From positions 1 through 64,000 of the forward strand of contig NZ_PCPT01000013.1 in the NCBI RefSeq assembly GCF_002975435.1: a stretch of DNA of 64,000 nt, in the 5' to 3' direction. Both the position numbers and the translations under genes were made by a program. Shown here in pieces: positions 1-8,239 of this stretch. The notes beneath the pieces were generated by a model. The model saw only the letters and a program-made list of their open reading frames with translations, was not told the DNA's origin and did no database searches. Each line of letters starts with the position of its first letter. The stretch's first letter is position 1. The DNA comes from Arthrobacter sp. MYb227. Lineage in GTDB: Bacteria; Actinomycetota; Actinomycetes; Actinomycetales; Micrococcaceae.

Positions 1-23
1 GAACTACTTTTACGCATGAAAAA

Positions 24-70
24 CTCCCCGAAAGTAAGGAACTGAATTAGTCAGTCCAACTTTCGGGGAG
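24..70. terminator. Hairpin terminator after the aromatic operon
   Basis: A perfect 12-bp stem (CTCCCCGAAAGT at 24-35 pairing with 59-70) closes a 23-nt loop. It lies about 50 bp beyond the stop codon of the minus-strand hydroxylase gene and can end that operon. No strong T tract is visible, so efficiency is uncertain. Confidence 0.6.
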
Positions 71-122
71 CAGTTCACAAGGACACCACCCCACGAGAAT
101 ATTCGCTGGTGCACCAGCGTGA

Positions 123-2519
123 CTAGCTCACCGGAATGAGTGATTCCCCCGAATGTGTGGAGGTTGGAGTCCAGCGCAAATGCGTTTGCTCATCAACTTC
201 TTCTTCCTTCAGCAGGGATAGACGCGGTCGAACGGCGTCGGTGCGGGCGCTTGGTGGTTTGCGGCGCCCCGCCTTGAATGGCAACGGCCAGCTGGCACCG
301 GCTCCCACGTATTCCTGCTCTGCTGCGGCCTGCAGCGTCCATTGCGGGTTGTACAGGTGTGTACGACCCAAGGCCACCAGGTCGGCGCGACCCGCGAGCA
401 GGATCGAATTCACATCATCGTAGGAGGAGATGGCACCCACCGCGATGACCGTAACGCCGGCTGCTGCGGCGACCTGGTTGCGGATCTTGTCCGCAAACGG
501 GGTCTGGTAGCTACGGCCAAAAGCCGGGCGTTCGTTGCGCACGATCTGCCCGGAGGAGACGTCGATTGAATCGATGCCGTGGTCGATGAACCTCTGAGCG
601 ATGACCAATGCGTCATCCTCGGTATTCCCGCCCTCGGTCCAGTCGGTGGCGGATATACGAACACCGATAGGTTTGTGTGCTGGCCAGACCGCACGCACCG
701 CGTCAAGCACCTCGAGCGGGTAGCGCAGGCGATTCTCTAACGATCCGCCGTATGCGTCGGTGCGTGTATTCGATAGCGGGGAGAGGAAGGAAGAGAGCAG
801 GTAACCGTGTGCGGCGTGTAGCTCCAGCAGGTCGAAGCCTGCCGCATCCGCGCGGCGGGCAGCGTCTATGAATTGTTCGCGGACCGTATCCATCTGCGCC
901 CGGGTGATTTCTGCCGGGACGTGGCAGCCCTCGCCATAGGGGATGGCGCTGGGAGCCAGCACCTCCCAGTTACCTTCCTCGAGCGGCTCATCGATGCCCT
1001 CCCACATGAGTTTGGTGGATCCCTTGCGCCCCGAATGGCCAATCTGCGCGCCGATCTTGGCGTTCGAGTTGCCATGTACGTAGTCGGTGATGCGCTTCCA
1101 CGCCGAGCCCTGCTCACCGGTGTACAGGCCGGTGCAACCGGGGGTGATGCGCCCAATGTCCGAGACACAGACCATTTCAGTCATGACCAGCCCGGCTCCG
1201 CCCATGGCCTTGGAACCAAGGTGTACCAGGTGGAAGTCGCCCGGCACGCCATCAACTGCGCAGTACATATCCATGGGGGAAACTACCACGCGGTTCACCA
1301 GCTCCAGTTCACCGATCTTGTAGGGCTGGAACATTGCCGGGGAGATTTCCGAGGAGCCGGAGCGGCGTGCGAAGTCCTCATCAACCTTGTGCGCAAAATC
1401 CGTGTCGCGCAGTTTCAAGTTGTCATAGGTGATGCGGCGGGAGCGGGTGAGCAAGTTGAAGCAGAACTGCACCGGGTCTTGTTCCTTGTACTGGCCAATG
1501 TTTTCGAACCATTCCATGGAAGCTTGGGCTGCACGTTGGGTGGATTCGACCACGGGGCGGCGTTCGGTCTCATAGGCCTCAAGCGCTGCGGCGACATTTC
1601 CGTGCTCGTGCAGGCAGGCGGCCAAGGCCAGGGAATCTTCCATGGCGAGTTTGGTACCCGAGCCGATGGAGAAGTGCGCGGTGTGCGCGGCATCGCCCAG
1701 CAGCACGATATTTTCGTGGCGCCAGTTCTGGTTGCGGACCGTGGTGAAATTGATCCACTTGGAGTTATTGGTCAGCACCTCATACCCGGCAAGTTCTTCG
1801 GCGAAGATCTCCTTGACCTTCGCCACGGCCTTTTCGTCGCTCACGCCGGGGGCGAAGGCGTCGTTTTCGGTCTCGTCGAATCCCGCTGCACGCCAGACGT
1901 CCTCGTGCATTTCCACGATGAAGGTTGAACCTTCATCCGAATAGGGGTAACCATGGATCTGCATGGTTCCGGCGTCGGTTTCCTTGACGAAAAACTTGAA
2001 CGCCTCAAAGACTTGGTTGGTGCCCAGCCACATGTACTTGGATACACGCGCATCAAGCGATGGCTTGAAGGAATCGGAGAACCGTGTGCGGATGGCAGAG
2101 TTCAACCCGTCTGCCGCCAGTACCAGATCATATTCGGCAGAAAGCTGTTCTACCTCCGGGGCCATGGTGGAGAAATGTACCTCCACGCCGAGTTCAAGGC
2201 AGCGGCGCTGCAGCAGCTCGAGGAGTTCCTTGCGGCTCATCGCGGCAAAACCCTGCCCGCCAACTGTATGCATTTCGCCACGGAAGTGAATATCAATATC
2301 ACTCCAGCGGGCAAAGCGACGGGACATATATTCGGCAATGACGGTGTCCGCATTCCCAATTCCGCCCAGGGTCTCATCGGAGAAGACCACACCAAAGCCG
2401 AAGGTATCCGAGGCGGCATTGCGTTCCCACACGGTGACCTCATGCGCCGGGTCAAGTTGCTTCATCAGAGCTGCGAAGTACAGGCCGCCGGGGCCGCCAC
2501 CAACGATTGCGATTTTCAT
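123..2519 (-). CDS. Bifunctional acyl-CoA ring 5-hydroxylase / flavin oxidoreductase (salicylyl-CoA or anthraniloyl-CoA type)
   Basis: A fusion of two flavoproteins, about 798 aa. Residues 1-390 are an FAD aromatic monooxygenase: dinucleotide fold GGGPGG at 7-12, a DG motif in LAADGLNSAIR and the second FAD motif LLGDAAH near 273. From about residue 396 to the end is an Old Yellow Enzyme FMN domain (start MFQPYKIGELEL, HLVHLG, LHAAHGYLLSSFLSP, YGGSLENR). This architecture is known from salicylyl-CoA 5-hydroxylases and from 2-aminobenzoyl-CoA monooxygenase/reductase. The start at 2519 is chosen because GAAAGGAAAC lies just upstream and the Rossmann fold follows at once; an upstream in-frame start would add 17 unmatched residues. 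Last gene of a five-gene operon headed by the FAH-family gene. Salicyl versus anthranilyl specificity cannot be settled from sequence alone; the neighbouring RidA gene hints at an amino substrate. Confidence 0.88.
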   Translation of the reverse strand: MKIAIVGGGPGGLYFAALMKQLDPAHEVTVWERNAASDTFGFGVVFSDETLGGIGNADTVIAEYMSRRFARWSDIDIHFRGEMHTVGGQGFAAMSRKELLELLQRRCLELGVEVHFSTMAPEVEQLSAEYDLVLAADGLNSAIRTRFSDSFKPSLDARVSKYMWLGTNQVFEAFKFFVKETDAGTMQIHGYPYSDEGSTFIVEMHEDVWRAAGFDETENDAFAPGVSDEKAVAKVKEIFAEELAGYEVLTNNSKWINFTTVRNQNWRHENIVLLGDAAHTAHFSIGSGTKLAMEDSLALAACLHEHGNVAAALEAYETERRPVVESTQRAAQASMEWFENIGQYKEQDPVQFCFNLLTRSRRITYDNLKLRDTDFAHKVDEDFARRSGSSEISPAMFQPYKIGELELVNRVVVSPMDMYCAVDGVPGDFHLVHLGSKAMGGAGLVMTEMVCVSDIGRITPGCTGLYTGEQGSAWKRITDYVHGNSNAKIGAQIGHSGRKGSTKLMWEGIDEPLEEGNWEVLAPSAIPYGEGCHVPAEITRAQMDTVREQFIDAARRADAAGFDLLELHAAHGYLLSSFLSPLSNTRTDAYGGSLENRLRYPLEVLDAVRAVWPAHKPIGVRISATDWTEGGNTEDDALVIAQRFIDHGIDSIDVSSGQIVRNERPAFGRSYQTPFADKIRNQVAAAAGVTVIAVGAISSYDDVNSILLAGRADLVALGRTHLYNPQWTLQAAAEQEYVGAGASWPLPFKAGRRKPPSARTDAVRPRLSLLKEEEVDEQTHLRWTPTSTHSGESLIPVS

Positions 2520-2623
2520 GGGGGTGTTTCCTTTCAACGGTGTCAATCGGCCCGAAAACGGGGTCGACAAATGACCGTGGGGTGTTGCCTGTGAGTAAAG
2601 ATGGGGGAGAAACTACGGTTTAG

Positions 2624-4255
2624 CTAGGGTGCAGGTGTCTGCATAAGAGCCTCACGCAGTTTGAAGTGCTGCAGCTTGCCGCTGGGGTTGCGGGGTAGCT
2701 CTTCAACAAAGCGAACCTCGCGTGGATACTTATATGGAGCAATGATGCTCTTGACGAAGTCCTGAAGTTCCTTGGCCTTTGCTTCGGAGCCCGTAACGCC
2801 CTCAATGAGAACTACGAAGGCACATACCACCGAGCCACGCTGTTCATCGGGACGAGCCACCACTGCGGTTTCTAAAACCTCGGGGTGCTGAATGATTGCC
2901 TCTTCAACCTCGGGGCCACCAATGTTGTAGCCGGAGGAAACGATCATATTGTCGCTGCGTGCCTGGTAGGTGAAGTAGCCCTCGGCGTCCTTGACGAAGG
3001 TGTCACCGGTAACGTTCCAACCATTGGAAACATAAGCATGCTGGCGCTCATCATCGAGGTACCGGCAACCGGTAGGACCGATGACCGCTAATCTTCCGAT
3101 CTCATTGGGACCAAGTTCATTTCCCTCAAAATCCAAGATGGTGGCCCGATACCCGGGTATTGCCTTGCCGGTGGCCCCGGGACGAATATCTGTCCCGGCG
3201 GCGGAGATAAATACATGCAAGAGCTCGGTAGACCCAATGCCGTCAATTAGCTCGAGCCCGGTGGCTTCCTTGACCAAATGCCAGGTGGCCTCGGGCAGGT
3301 GTTCACCGGCCGAAACTGCTAGGCGCAGGCTACGCAAGAGATCTGCTTGGTCTTCTTTCAGAATGGCGCGGTAGGCGGTGGGAGCGGTGAATAGAATTGT
3401 TGCTCCGGCATCATGTGAGAACCGTGCAAGTTCTACCGGGGTGGTGCGTTCGGTCAACAGGGTGCTGGCACCAAAGCGCAGTGGAAAGACCACCAATCCA
3501 CCGAGCCCAAAGGTGAAAGCCAACGGGGGAGAACCTGCAAAGACATCAGTGGATGTTGGCTCAAGAATATGCTTGGCAAAGGTATCGGCGTTGGCAAGAA
3601 TATCCCGATGAAAATGCATGGTGATCTTAGGAACGCCGGTGGTACCGGATGTAGGGCCAAGGAGCGCAACATCTTCCGCCGAGGTTTCCACATTTGCGAA
3701 TTCTCCGGACTTTGCCGCCGCTAACGCCAGCAAATCTGCGCCAGTTTCGGAACCCACCGAGATCACCGGGTACTGCGAATCTGCCGCGGCGAGTGCATCA
3801 GCCATGAACCGGTGATCACAAAGCATGACCGAGGGCCGTGTCAAAGCCGCAAGTTTGCTAATTTCCGGTGCGCGTAGTGCCGGCATGGTGGTGACAACCA
3901 CCGCTCCGGCCTTGAGTACCCCTAACCAACAAGCAACTAACCATGCGTTGTTAGGTGCACGGAGCATGACCCGGTTCCCCGGAACGATTCCCAAATCTTC
4001 GGTGAGTACCGCGGCCACCTGATTGGCTCGAAGCAGTAACTCGCCATAGCTTTGGGTGGATCCATCCGGTGCTCTCAGGGCTATGGAATCTGCCCCAAAT
4101 TTACGTACACCCTCATCAATCAGCTCAACGGCGGCGTTGAGCCGATCGGGATATTGCAGCTCGGGCAAGGTGAATTCTAGAGTTGGCCACAACTCGTGGG
4201 GTGGAAGGTGATCACGTGTAAAGGTGTCTTGGTGTGCCGAAAGCGATAATTCCAT
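2624..4255 (-). CDS. Aromatic acid-CoA ligase (benzoate/2-aminobenzoate-CoA ligase family)
   Basis: A 543-aa member of the ANL adenylating superfamily. It should activate an aromatic carboxylate with ATP and CoA, giving the thioester that the downstream hydroxylase needs. Visible motifs are the phosphate-binding loop TSGTTGVPK, the GDTFVKDAEGYFTYQARSD segment with the hinge Asp, SGYNIGGPEVEE, and NPSGKLQHFKLRE with the catalytic Lys near the C-terminus. Full length for benzoate-CoA ligases. It sits between the thioesterase and hydroxylase genes on the same strand with gaps of about 60 and 100 bp. A ligase and a thioesterase in one operon suggest that the CoA ester is made for hydroxylation and then released. 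Confidence 0.88.
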   Translation of the reverse strand: MELSLSAHQDTFTRDHLPPHELWPTLEFTLPELQYPDRLNAAVELIDEGVRKFGADSIALRAPDGSTQSYGELLLRANQVAAVLTEDLGIVPGNRVMLRAPNNAWLVACWLGVLKAGAVVVTTMPALRAPEISKLAALTRPSVMLCDHRFMADALAAADSQYPVISVGSETGADLLALAAAKSGEFANVETSAEDVALLGPTSGTTGVPKITMHFHRDILANADTFAKHILEPTSTDVFAGSPPLAFTFGLGGLVVFPLRFGASTLLTERTTPVELARFSHDAGATILFTAPTAYRAILKEDQADLLRSLRLAVSAGEHLPEATWHLVKEATGLELIDGIGSTELLHVFISAAGTDIRPGATGKAIPGYRATILDFEGNELGPNEIGRLAVIGPTGCRYLDDERQHAYVSNGWNVTGDTFVKDAEGYFTYQARSDNMIVSSGYNIGGPEVEEAIIQHPEVLETAVVARPDEQRGSVVCAFVVLIEGVTGSEAKAKELQDFVKSIIAPYKYPREVRFVEELPRNPSGKLQHFKLREALMQTPAP

Positions 4256-4315
4256 GAACTTGCCGTCTCTTTCCAGGAGTCGATTTTCAATGGTGCTCGG
4301 ATAAATAAGTGGTTG

Positions 4316-5185
4316 CTAGCCGCGCGGCGCGCGGATCATGCCTTCTTGGGCGACAGTGGCAAGGAGCGCTCCCTGCCGAGTATAGAAACGGCCCCAAGCC
4401 AAACCCCGGCTGTTCTGCGTAGAGACAGCTTCCTGAACATAAAGCACCCAGTCATCAACTCGGCCCTCACGGTGGAACCACATCGCATGATCCAGACTTG
4501 CGGTCACCAGCCCCTCGGTACCCCACGACAGATTCTGGGTACGCAGGAGTGGTTCAAGAATCGTGTAATCACATACGTAGGCTAGCGCCGCACGCTGGGT
4601 GATCCCGTCATCTGGAAGTTCGGTAAATGCCTTGACCCATACTGCCTGGTGAGCCGTGCGCTCGCCGTCAACATTCAGGTAGAGGGCACCGGGGACGTGG
4701 CGCATGTCGAAACTACGGCCCGTTGACCAGTAGTCGGCTGCCGCACCTTCTGCCTCGGTGAGGACTTGGGCGGCGCTGGCCAATGATTCTGGGTCAATAT
4801 CTAGGTATTCGGAGGGAGCCGTTGAAGATTGTTCGCTTCCATCTTCGGCAACATGGAAGGAACCTAAAGCCGTGTAAACGGGCTTATTATTCTGAAATCC
4901 ACGTACCTGACGCGTTGAGTAACCGCGTCCATCACGTAAGAGTTCTACCTCGTAGCGGACCGGTACGTGCATATCTACCGGACGCAGGAAATAGGAATGC
5001 ATTGAGTGAAGCGTTCGGTCATCACCGACCGATCGCATCATTGCCGAAGCGCCCTGGGCCACCATATCTCCACCATAGGCCTTGGGCCACGGAACATATT
5101 GTGGAATTGCGGTGTACGCCTGATCGAATACTTCGGCTTCACACGTGGTGAGCTCGATGGCATCGAGGAAAATCTGGGAACTCAT
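4316..5185 (-). CDS. Acyl-CoA thioesterase II (TesB-like, double hotdog)
   Basis: A 289-aa TesB-family thioesterase. The N-terminal hotdog has GGDMVAQGASAM; the C-terminal half carries the expected Asp / Ser-Thr / Gln catalytic residues in SLDHAMWFH, EAVSTQNSRG and VAQEGMI. Its start codon overlaps the stop codon of the cupin gene (ATGA), so the two are translationally coupled. In this context the likely substrate is the hydroxylated aryl-CoA, releasing free hydroxy-aryl acid for ring cleavage. Generic acyl-CoA activity cannot be excluded. Confidence 0.85.
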   Translation of the reverse strand: MSSQIFLDAIELTTCEAEVFDQAYTAIPQYVPWPKAYGGDMVAQGASAMMRSVGDDRTLHSMHSYFLRPVDMHVPVRYEVELLRDGRGYSTRQVRGFQNNKPVYTALGSFHVAEDGSEQSSTAPSEYLDIDPESLASAAQVLTEAEGAAADYWSTGRSFDMRHVPGALYLNVDGERTAHQAVWVKAFTELPDDGITQRAALAYVCDYTILEPLLRTQNLSWGTEGLVTASLDHAMWFHREGRVDDWVLYVQEAVSTQNSRGLAWGRFYTRQGALLATVAQEGMIRAPRG

Positions 5186-5664
5186 GCTCGGCGGTATCCT
5201 TCCAAGGACGTATCTGCGACATCTTCGAGATTGACAACAATGTTTTCTGGAGTGCGGGCGGTGAGCCAGACGAGATCTTCGGTGATCGACATGTTGGCCT
5301 CAACATGTGGCATGAATGGTGGTACAAAAACCCAATCGCCGGCTGTCATATCGAGGAACTGTTCGTAGTTCTCACCGAAGTAGATCCGTCCGTGCCCGCG
5401 AAGTACGTAACCTCCGGTTTCTGCTTCACCGTGATGGTGTGGCAGCGAACGGTAGCCGGGGGTGTTAGAAACCTGACCGAACCAGATCTTGGTTGCGGGG
5501 GTGTGCTGAATGCTGACCCCGGAAACACGGATGCAGTCACCTGACTGAGCGGTGTTTGCGTCTTCTTCTCCGGCGCGGGTGACAACCGGAACTACTACGC
5601 CGTCTTTTCCTGCGTAAATGGAGTTATCGCCTTCGGTGCGGTAGACGGTGGGTGTGCTGCTCAT
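5182..5664 (-). CDS. Small single-domain cupin, candidate ring-cleavage dioxygenase
   Basis: A 160-aa cupin. Motif 1 is SLPHHHGEAETGGYVLRGHG, with clustered His and a Glu as metal ligands; motif 2 is GDWVFVPPFMPH, with the last metal-binding His. It is far too short for the usual bicupin gentisate 1,2-dioxygenase (about 350 aa) but similar in size to 3-hydroxyanthranilate dioxygenases. Start supported by AAAGGAG 8 nt upstream. It lies 17 bp after the FAH-family gene and overlaps the thioesterase start. No other ring-cleaving enzyme is encoded in this operon, so a role as the hydroxy(amino)aromatic ring-opening dioxygenase is inferred, not proven; a sugar- or regulator-type cupin remains possible. 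Confidence 0.75.
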   Translation of the reverse strand: MSSTPTVYRTEGDNSIYAGKDGVVVPVVTRAGEEDANTAQSGDCIRVSGVSIQHTPATKIWFGQVSNTPGYRSLPHHHGEAETGGYVLRGHGRIYFGENYEQFLDMTAGDWVFVPPFMPHVEANMSITEDLVWLTARTPENIVVNLEDVADTSLEGYRRA

Positions 5665-5681
5665 GGGTGTGCTCCTTTGGA

Positions 5682-6548
5682 CTATGTATTGGTGGGTGAG
5701 GCGTTAGCCGGGATTTTGATGCTGAAAGTGTTGGATAGAGTGCCGATACCCGTGATGGTGGTTTCTAGCGTGTCTCCGTCGTGGAGGAAGCGCGGGGGCA
5801 CCATACCCATGCCGACTCCGCCGGGGGTGCCGGTCAACACGATGTCTCCCGGGCGCAGGACCGTAAAAGTCGAGATGTAGGACAGTAGTCTGGCGCTGGA
5901 GAAGACCAGCGTCTTGGTGTTACCGTGCTGGACTTCCTCACCATTGAGGGTGCAGATGACGTCCAATCCGGCTTCCGGATCTAGGCTGTCCGCAGTCACA
6001 AGAACAGGGCCAAGGGGAGTGGTGCCGTCAAAGGCCTTGCCCTGGAACCACTGCAGCGTGCGGCGCTGCCAATCGCGCATTGAAACATCGTTGGCGATCG
6101 TGTATCCGGCGATGGCGTTTGCTGCTTCGGCTTCTGAGGCGTTGCGTAGTTCGCCGCCCACAATCACCGCAAGTTCAGCTTCCCAATCAACATTTTCCGA
6201 ATGTTCAGAAACAATTTTGGCGTGGGGACCGGTGAGGGTATCGGCAAATTTGGCAAAAAGCGTGGGGTACTCGGGTAACTCACGACCCATTTCTAGGATG
6301 TGATCGGAGTAGTTGAGCCCGCAGCAGATAACCTTGTGCGGGTTTGGCAGTGGGGTCAGCAACGTGGCCTCTGCCGAGACGATAACGTCATGTGCTCGGT
6401 GAGTGCTCAGGATCGTTTCTGCGGTGGACTTCCAACCGGCCTGTAAGAGTAGCTCGTTCAGATCGAGTGCCGGTAGCGGGAGATATCCTGTGGCGATTTC
6501 AAGCGCAGCGGTGCGTTGGCCCTTGTGCAGAATCGTTGCAAGCCTCAT
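5682..6548 (-). CDS. Fumarylacetoacetate hydrolase family protein
   Basis: An FAH-superfamily enzyme of about 288 aa with the core pattern GLNYSDHILEMG, the metal-binding acids in VDWEAELAVIVGG, IANDVSMRDWQ, WFQGKAFDGTTPLGP and LTGTPGGVGMGM. The family hydrolyses or decarboxylates oxo-acids made by aromatic ring cleavage, often giving fumarate or maleate plus pyruvate. Start at 6548 (MRLATILHKG) is preceded by GAAGGGAA; longer in-frame extensions have no RBS and run into the divergent promoter. First gene of the operon, so the operon promoter should lie in 6549-6689. Confidence 0.87.
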   Translation of the reverse strand: MRLATILHKGQRTAALEIATGYLPLPALDLNELLLQAGWKSTAETILSTHRAHDVIVSAEATLLTPLPNPHKVICCGLNYSDHILEMGRELPEYPTLFAKFADTLTGPHAKIVSEHSENVDWEAELAVIVGGELRNASEAEAANAIAGYTIANDVSMRDWQRRTLQWFQGKAFDGTTPLGPVLVTADSLDPEAGLDVICTLNGEEVQHGNTKTLVFSSARLLSYISTFTVLRPGDIVLTGTPGGVGMGMVPPRFLHDGDTLETTITGIGTLSNTFSIKIPANASPTNT

Positions 6549-6689
6549 CCGTGTTCCCTTCAAGATACGAAATATATATGTGTCGACTTTTTGACCGCCG
6601 TCACGTATCCTCAATGTAACACGCGTCACCATTGTGGCGCTAGGGGGTGGAATAACCACCAAGCCAACCAAGTTCAAAGGGAGTGTCGC
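6549..6689. promoter_or_regulatory. Divergent promoter region with candidate PaaX-type operator
   Basis: A 141-bp region between the divergent FAH-family and RidA genes. At 6612-6634 there is an imperfect inverted repeat with arms CAATG and CATTG around a GTAACACGCGTCAC core. The location suits a repressor site controlling both units, and the PaaX-family gene lies beyond ridA. The actual binding site is inferred. Confidence 0.4.
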
Positions 6690-7112
6690 ATGACCGAGAC
6701 CAAGGTTCACGAAAACCTCACGATCAACCCCGAATCAATGGCAAAGCCATCCGGATACGCGCATGGAATGCTTGCCGGGAAGACTGTCTATCTTGGCGGG
6801 CAGACGGCACTGGATAAGAACATGCAAATTGTTCCGGGCGGAATCGTTGAGCAGTTCAAACAGGTGTTCTCAAATATTCTGACAACTCTTGAAGAAGCCG
6901 GGGGGCACCCGGAAGACCTGGTCAGCGTGACGATTTACCTGACCGATGTTGATGACTACATGGCCAATGGTCGTGAAATTGGCAGGCTGTGGCGTGACAT
7001 GGCGGGAACTAAGTATCCGGCAATGGCCGGAGTGGGAGTAAGCCGTCTATGGCAGAAGGAAGCTCTTATTGAAATTCAGGGTGTTGCTGTCATTCAGGAC
7101 CGCAACGACTAA
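6690..7112 (+). CDS. RidA family protein (enamine/imine deaminase type)
   Basis: A 140-aa RidA/YjgF-family protein. Visible hallmarks are the N-terminal GKTVYLGGQTALD segment, EQFKQVFSNILTTLEEAGG, VTIYLTDVDDY and the C-terminal QKEALIEIQGVAV stretch. The family hydrolyses reactive enamine/imine intermediates. Start at 6690 (MTETKVHENL) has CAAAGGGAG at the right distance, whereas an upstream in-frame start lies inside the divergent operon. Divergent from the aromatic operon and probably co-regulated; it would fit removal of the amino group after ring cleavage of an aminated aromatic. Confidence 0.87.
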   Translation: MTETKVHENLTINPESMAKPSGYAHGMLAGKTVYLGGQTALDKNMQIVPGGIVEQFKQVFSNILTTLEEAGGHPEDLVSVTIYLTDVDDYMANGREIGRLWRDMAGTKYPAMAGVGVSRLWQKEALIEIQGVAVIQDRND

Positions 7113-7135
7113 AGAATGACTTTCTGAGTTAAACG

Positions 7136-7188
7136 ACATGTGCCGCCCGGAGACGCTGCTATTTTCAGCGTCACCGGGCGGCACATGT
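7136..7188. terminator. Bidirectional terminator between ridA-type and paaX-type genes
   Basis: A 23-bp stem with one mismatch (left arm 7136-7158, right arm 7166-7188) and a 7-nt loop CTATTTT. It is centred between two convergent genes and can end transcription from both sides. The stem is unusually long and GC-rich. Confidence 0.8.
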
Positions 7189-7203
7189 GTATGGAACTAG
7201 TAA

Positions 7204-8085
7204 TTAACGCGCTGCCAACGACCTCTCGATGGCTAGAGATGCGTGTCGTTCGGCGCGCGGGGCCAATATTGCATGCAATTGTTGGAAAAGACTCTCGGCT
7301 TCTAACGCATTCCAGTCATCAGGTAGATAGTTTGTGGGTAGGCCCGGGTCAAGATAGGGGAGCCGGCGCCATTGCGTGACAAGGACCAGATAGTCGGCAA
7401 ATGCGCGCTCATCGATCTCGTAACTTTCGCTTAGCTCTGCTTGGTTTTTCCACGCAGTAAATAATTCGCTATTGTGCGCAAGGAAATCCGAGTACAGCGA
7501 ATCTAGCGCGGGAAGATCCCACCAGCTTCCAATATTTTGGCGCAGGTCGGCTCCACCAACATGATCTGCCATGAAGAATTCTAGAAATTCATTGAGCTTT
7601 CGGCGAGCGAAATATGCAAGGACTTCATCGCGGAGGTGACCAGGCGCAATCCATAGACCGGGAGTTACCGAGCCAAAGCCCATGCGAACCAGAGATGAAC
7701 GAATCTTATGGCGAATATTGCGTTGGGATTCAGGAACTGTAAAAGTCGCAAGTAGCCATGGGTCCCCAACTTCTGCACGGTGAGGGTGGAAGATCCTTTC
7801 ATCACCTTCAATGAAAGTTTCAATGACGGACTCCGCGAGTGAGTAGCCGCTGCGCCCATTGACTTGGATGCTTTCAATAACTCCGCGCTTTTTGAGACGA
7901 GAAATTGAGGAGCGGGTTCCGGTGGAACCAACACCGATGTCCTCCATCAGTGAAATGATTGTTGCAACCTGTAACCCGCCACCGTGCTGGCGTGCATAAA
8001 GGCCAAAGAGCGAGACTATTAGTTGATGATGCCGGGGTGCTGCAGGCTCTGAAACTGCCTTATGGGGGCCTGCCGGGGAAGTCAT
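7204..8085 (-). CDS. PaaX family transcriptional regulator
   Basis: A 293-aa protein with PaaX-like layout: an N-terminal winged helix (QLIVSLFGLYARQHGG to SSISRLKKRGVIES), a central PaaX domain (DPWLLATFTVPESQRNIRHKIRSSLVRMGFG, LWIAPGH) and a C-terminal PaaX_C segment. PaaX proteins typically repress aryl-CoA catabolic genes and are released by an aryl-CoA ligand, which suits the CoA-dependent pathway here. Convergent with the RidA gene and divergent from the D-2-hydroxyacid dehydrogenase gene. Start as given; the protein begins with a short low-complexity tail before the helix-turn-helix. Confidence 0.85.
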   Translation of the reverse strand: MTSPAGPHKAVSEPAAPRHHQLIVSLFGLYARQHGGGLQVATIISLMEDIGVGSTGTRSSISRLKKRGVIESIQVNGRSGYSLAESVIETFIEGDERIFHPHRAEVGDPWLLATFTVPESQRNIRHKIRSSLVRMGFGSVTPGLWIAPGHLRDEVLAYFARRKLNEFLEFFMADHVGGADLRQNIGSWWDLPALDSLYSDFLAHNSELFTAWKNQAELSESYEIDERAFADYLVLVTQWRRLPYLDPGLPTNYLPDDWNALEAESLFQQLHAILAPRAERHASLAIERSLAAR

Positions 8086-8239
8086 GCGATTACTTTATCC
8101 AATCCGGACGGGTTACCTGACTGATCAGTGGGCTTCGGCCGTACGTGTCGTTAATATGACGTGCGATAATAATGCTCTTTGTCTTCCCAATAGACTCAAA
8201 CGAGAACTCCAACAAAAGTAAAAGGAATCACTTATCATC
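8086..8239. promoter_or_regulatory. Divergent promoter region between paaX-type and dehydrogenase genes
   Basis: 154 bp holding a perfect 10-bp palindrome ACTGATCAGT at 8120-8129. The RBS AAAAGGAA for the dehydrogenase lies at its right end. Autoregulation by the PaaX protein is a guess from the position only. Confidence 0.3.

Noticed and set aside
873-1928. 351-codon plus-strand open frame
   Set aside because: It is antisense to the hydroxylase gene, an effect of GC-rich codon use; it has no family pattern or RBS.
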